This document shows, in pieces, positions 61,291-64,000 of a stretch of 64,000 bases of DNA. Source of the DNA: Stigmatella erecta (GTDB taxonomy: Bacteria; Myxococcota; Myxococcia; Myxococcales; Myxococcaceae); NCBI RefSeq assembly GCF_900111745.1, contig NZ_FOIJ01000019.1:62001-126000 (forward strand), written 5' to 3'. Made by a program: the position numbers and the translations under genes. Under the pieces are notes generated by a model, which worked only from the letters and a program-made list of their open reading frames with translations, was not told the origin of the DNA and ran no database searches. The first letter of the stretch is position 1; each line of letters starts with the position of its first letter.

Positions 61291-62130
61291 TCAGAGCGCG
61301 GAGGAAGCCACGCCCAGCTCCGGCGGGTCCAGGCGCTCGTTGCGCCCGCGCAGGGCGTGCAGGAACGCGCCCACCTCCAGGGCCAGCCGCGGCCCGCCGC
61401 GGTCCCGGGGGATGATGTGGTAGCCCTCCTGGAGCGAGAGCACGCGCACCGAGGCGGCCCCGGTGAGCTGCTGGGCGAGCCACGGCCCGCCCTCGGGGTC
61501 CACCACGTGGTCCTGCTGGGCCACCGCCACCAGGGTGGGGCAGCGCACGCGCGGGGCGAGCACCTGGGCGGAGGCCTGGAGCGTCCACACGTCGTTGAGC
61601 CGCGCGGTGGGGAAGGCCTTCAGGATGGGGGCCTCGGCCAGGGCCACCGGGTCGCTCAGGTCGGTGCTGTCCTTGGGCACCCAGGGCTTCACCCACTCCA
61701 GCAGGCCCGTGTGCCGCAGCCCCTTGAGCAGCGCCATCTTCGGCCCCTTGAAGCGCGCCGCGGGGGCGATGAGCACCAGCCCGTGCACCCCCTCGGGGAA
61801 CTGGGCCGCCAGCCCCAGGGCGAGCAGCGCCCCCATGGACAGCCCCGCGACGAACACCCGCCGGAAGCCCGAGAGCGAGTGCAGCGCCTCGGCGGCGGCC
61901 TGCTCCCAGTCGCGGTGGTTCACCTCCAGCAAGGCCTCGGGCGTGGTGCCATGGCCCGGCAGGCGGGGGGCCTTCACGTACAGGCCCTGGGCCGCCAGGG
62001 CCTCGCCCAGGGGGAGCATCTCCCAGGGGCTTCCGGTGAACCCATGCAGCAGCAGACAGGCGTCGTCGCCTCGGCCCAGCTCGAAGGGGGCGGTCTTCCC
62101 GGGATCCATCCAGCGTCCGTGCACGTTCAC
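61291..62130 (-). CDS. Alpha/beta-hydrolase (carboxylesterase/lipase-like)
   Basis: The 279-residue enzyme starts at a GTG (62130). It has the oxyanion-loop HGFTGSPWEM, the nucleophile elbow GLSMGA (Ser98), a late Asp in AVAQQDHVVDP and a His in EGYHIIPRDRGG, so the catalytic triad is complete. The pattern resembles thermostable carboxylesterase Est30 or monoacylglycerol lipases, which cleave short- to medium-chain esters in the cytosol. A TAGCGT element 6 bases upstream sets the start. It is divergent from the secreted protein gene that precedes hemF, and a perfect palindrome lies in that promoter region. Confidence 0.9.
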   Translation of the reverse strand: MNVHGRWMDPGKTAPFELGRGDDACLLLHGFTGSPWEMLPLGEALAAQGLYVKAPRLPGHGTTPEALLEVNHRDWEQAAAEALHSLSGFRRVFVAGLSMGALLALGLAAQFPEGVHGLVLIAPAARFKGPKMALLKGLRHTGLLEWVKPWVPKDSTDLSDPVALAEAPILKAFPTARLNDVWTLQASAQVLAPRVRCPTLVAVAQQDHVVDPEGGPWLAQQLTGAASVRVLSLQEGYHIIPRDRGGPRLALEVGAFLHALRGRNERLDPPELGVASSAL

Positions 62131-62136
62131 AGGGGG

Positions 62137-62142
62137 ACGCTA
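62137..62142 (-). promoter_or_regulatory. -10-like element TAGCGT before the alpha/beta-hydrolase
   Basis: TAGCGT on the minus strand ends 6 bases before the GTG at 62130, which places +1 on the start codon itself. Confidence 0.4.
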
Positions 62143-62148
62143 GTCACG

Positions 62149-62166
62149 ATAACGCCAAAGCGTTAT
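62149..62166. promoter_or_regulatory. Perfect 7-4-7 palindrome in the divergent hydrolase / hemF-operon region
   Basis: ATAACGC (62149-62155), CAAA and GCGTTAT (62160-62166) form a complete inverted repeat just upstream of the hydrolase -10, at the position of a -35 or repressor site. It could control both divergent units. Confidence 0.45.
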
Positions 62167-62228
62167 GCCGAGTGCCTTTTGTCAGACATTAATCCGCGGC
62201 ATCTCGCGGCTTTTCGTCTGGAGTCCTC

Positions 62229-63050
62229 ATGACGCGTAGCGCTGGCCTCTCCGCTCGGTCCATCGCAGACTGGGGGCGCGTGTACTCCTTTCTCCTCCTG
62301 CTCCTGGTGGTGCTGGTGGCCCCGGCGGCCTCGGCCGCCTGTGCGGAGGGGGGGGTGCACTTGTTCCCCCGGCCGGGCGCCGTCCTTCCCACCAACACGC
62401 GCCTGCTCTTGGAGGGGGTCGGCACGGCGCGGGCGCTGGTGGAGGCGCTGCCGGGCAAGACGATTCGCCTGCAGACGGGCGGCCACGAGGTGCGCGCGCG
62501 CGTGCAGCGCGGGTGGACGAGCACCCTGAACCGCGCCACCGTGGTGCTCAAGCTCGACGGGCTGCTCTTGCCGGACCGCGTCTACACGCTGCGGCTGGAC
62601 GACGTGCTGCCGCGCACGGTGGCGCTCCTCAACGGCTCGGCCACCACGGTCCAGCCCGAGTGGCTCTCGGGCAAGGGCCCCGACAAGACGGCCCCCATCT
62701 GGCTCAAGCGCCCGGCGGTGTCCGAGGGCTTCTCGCGGCGCTCCGAGCAGGGGACCACGCGCTACCTGCGGCTGACGTTGTCCGCGCGGGAAGAGAGCCC
62801 CACCTACATGGTGGTGACGCTGACGCGCAAGCGCTCGGGGGCCGCGGCGCAGCACTACGTGGTGCCGGTGGTGAACGGCACGGCGCAGCTGGGCCACGAG
62901 CCGTGCAGCGGGGCCTTCGCGCTGGAGGATGGGAAGAGCTACCGGGCGCGCGTGGAGGTGTTCGACGCGGCGGGGAACCTCGCCCCGGCGGTGCCGCCCA
63001 TGGACTTCGAGGCGCCGTCGGCGCCTCCCGGAAATGAGGAGGGACCATGA
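62229..63050 (+). CDS. Secreted protein of unknown function, coupled to hemF
   Basis: The 273-residue protein has a signal peptide (hydrophobic VYSFLLLLLVVLVAPAASA, cleaved near ASA-ACAEG). The mature part looks like two Ig-like or beta-sandwich domains: GGVHLFPRPGAVLPTNTRLLLEGVG to LPDRVYTLRLDD, and TRYLRLTLSAREESPTYMVVTLTRKRSG to YRARVEVFDAAGNLAP. No enzyme motif was seen. The stop overlaps the hemF ATG (ATGA at 63047-63050), so the two are translated together although no functional link to heme synthesis is evident. Confidence 0.75.
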   Translation: MTRSAGLSARSIADWGRVYSFLLLLLVVLVAPAASAACAEGGVHLFPRPGAVLPTNTRLLLEGVGTARALVEALPGKTIRLQTGGHEVRARVQRGWTSTLNRATVVLKLDGLLLPDRVYTLRLDDVLPRTVALLNGSATTVQPEWLSGKGPDKTAPIWLKRPAVSEGFSRRSEQGTTRYLRLTLSAREESPTYMVVTLTRKRSGAAAQHYVVPVVNGTAQLGHEPCSGAFALEDGKSYRARVEVFDAAGNLAPAVPPMDFEAPSAPPGNEEGP

Positions 63051-63970
63051 CGTTGGACCTGGAGAAGGTGGAGCGCCTGAAGGGGCGGATGTCGGAGTTC
63101 ATCCAGCAACTGCAGAATGAGATCTGCACGGGGCTGGAGGCGCTCGATGGCTCGGCGCGCTTCCGCGAGGACGCCTGGGAGCGCGCGGGCGGCGGTGGCG
63201 GGCGCTCGCGGGTGCTGGAGGGCGGCACCGTGCTGGAGAAGGCCGGGGTGAACATCTCGGTGGTGCACGGCCAGCTGGAGGAGGCGTTCGCGAGCAGGCT
63301 CCAGGGCGAGGGCCTGCACTTCTGGGCCGGCGGCCTGTCGCTGGTGCTCCACCCGCGCAACCCGCACGTGCCCACCGTGCACGCCAACTTCCGCTTCATC
63401 CACCAGGGGTCCAAGGCGTGGTTCGGCGGGGGCGCGGACCTGACGCCCTACTACCTCTATGACGAGGACGCGGTGCACTTCCACCGCACGCTGAAGGCCG
63501 CGTGTGACCAGCACGACCCTTCCTACTATCCGAAGTTCAAGAGCACCTGCGACAAGTACTTCTACCTGCGCCACCGCGAGGAGTGCCGGGGCATCGGCGG
63601 GCTGTTCTTCGAGGACCTGGGCGGGGCGGACCTGGAGCGCGAGCTGGCGTTCGTGATGGACGCGGGGCGGGCGTTCCTGCCGGCGTACCTGCCCATCGCC
63701 GAGCGCCGCAAGCACACGCCGTACACCGAGCCGCAGCGCTTCTGGCAGGAGGTGCGGCGCGGGCGCTACGTGGAGTTCAACCTCGTGTACGACCGGGGCA
63801 CGGTGTTCGGCCTGGAGACGAAGGGGCGCACCGAGTCCATCCTCATGTCGCTGCCGCCCCAGGTGCGGTGGCTCTATGATCACCACCCGGTGCCGGGCAC
63901 CGAGGAGGCGCGGCTGCTGGAAGTGCTGCGCCACCCCCGGGACTGGGCCGCTGGCGGCCAGGAAGGGTAG
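63047..63970 (+). CDS. hemF: Oxygen-dependent coproporphyrinogen III oxidase
   Basis: HemF oxidatively decarboxylates coproporphyrinogen III to protoporphyrinogen IX in heme synthesis, using O2 and no metal cofactor. The 307-residue protein shows the family blocks GVNISVVHGQLEEAFA, VHANFRFIHQGSKAWFGGGADLTPYYLYDEDAVHFHRTLKAACDQHDPSYYPKFKSTCDKYFYLRHREECRGIGGLFFEDL, and RGRYVEFNLVYDRGTVFGLETKGRTESILMSLPPQVRWLYDH. The full length is present and ends at 63970. The ATG overlaps the stop of the preceding secreted-protein gene. Confidence 0.97.
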   Translation: MTLDLEKVERLKGRMSEFIQQLQNEICTGLEALDGSARFREDAWERAGGGGGRSRVLEGGTVLEKAGVNISVVHGQLEEAFASRLQGEGLHFWAGGLSLVLHPRNPHVPTVHANFRFIHQGSKAWFGGGADLTPYYLYDEDAVHFHRTLKAACDQHDPSYYPKFKSTCDKYFYLRHREECRGIGGLFFEDLGGADLERELAFVMDAGRAFLPAYLPIAERRKHTPYTEPQRFWQEVRRGRYVEFNLVYDRGTVFGLETKGRTESILMSLPPQVRWLYDHHPVPGTEEARLLEVLRHPRDWAAGGQEG

Positions 63971-64000
63971 GGCGCGCCCGTGACGACGACGCGGGAGGCG

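Overview
The window reads as chromosomal DNA from a myxobacterium, most likely the Cystobacterineae side (Stigmatella/Cystobacter/Archangium-like). GC is very high, coding density is near complete, and the gene set is typical: a PEGA-domain Ser/Thr kinase, FHA protein, many unassigned lipoproteins, a geosmin synthase, MreB and an attEFGH-like operon. No tRNA, rRNA, CRISPR array, insertion sequence or phage gene was recognised, and no gene-free stretch exceeds about 300 bases. The genus is an inference from gene content; no rRNA is present to settle it.

Layout. 1-6.4 kb: the tail of an HTTM-type membrane protein, a possible 33-residue membrane peptide, a large duplicated secreted protein, a GFA-type zinc protein, a YD-repeat lipoprotein and an unassigned protein. 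6.6-19 kb, almost all minus strand: two MacB-like permeases, a V4R-like protein, aldehyde dehydrogenase, L-serine dehydratase, MreB, a GT2 glycosyltransferase, a lipoprotein, a PLP decarboxylase and a c-heme lipoprotein. 19.2-26.5 kb, plus strand: type II NADH dehydrogenase, DapD, an orphan ChrR-like anti-sigma factor, DapE, and an exported protein coupled to an alkaline-phosphatase-superfamily lipoprotein. 26.5-28 kb: an AraC regulator coupled to a spermidine-synthase-like protein. 28.1-31.5 kb: a 1129-residue DUF5107/TPR protein.

31.5-36.8 kb is the most striking locus: a two-domain geosmin synthase followed by two tandem EshA-like proteins. These two proteins combine a family 2B encapsulin shell (HK97 fold) with a cyclic-nucleotide-binding-like domain. 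Together the three genes look like a two-component protein nanocompartment whose cargo is a complete geosmin synthase. The synthase carries a repeated G-x-G-x-S-A-A-R motif in its linker and C-terminal tail that could be the targeting signal. Both shell proteins have Trp where a canonical cNMP pocket has its phosphate-binding Arg, so the ligand, if any, is probably not plain cAMP.

36.8-45.3 kb: a LysR/alcohol dehydrogenase divergent pair, an LLM oxidoreductase, a STAS-like protein, a zinc-ribbon protein, the PEGA kinase, and an iron-related pair (TonB plus PepSY membrane protein) under a near-perfect Fur box. 45.3-51.2 kb: a minus-strand run from glpK through two paralogous lipoproteins and a pterin dehydratase to an outer-membrane protein. 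51.2-64 kb: an FHA protein, a small Gly/Ser/Tyr/Arg-rich protein, a sugar-porter MFS, a CPA2 antiporter with tandem UspA domains followed by an XRE regulator with a degenerate PTS EIIA domain, an attEFGH-like ABC operon, an alpha/beta hydrolase, a secreted protein and hemF.

A recurrent signal is a TANNNT -10-like hexamer placed 6-12 bases before the start codon at ten genes that mostly lack a Shine-Dalgarno sequence. This suggests frequent leaderless transcription, and it decides several start codons, including TTG and GTG ones.
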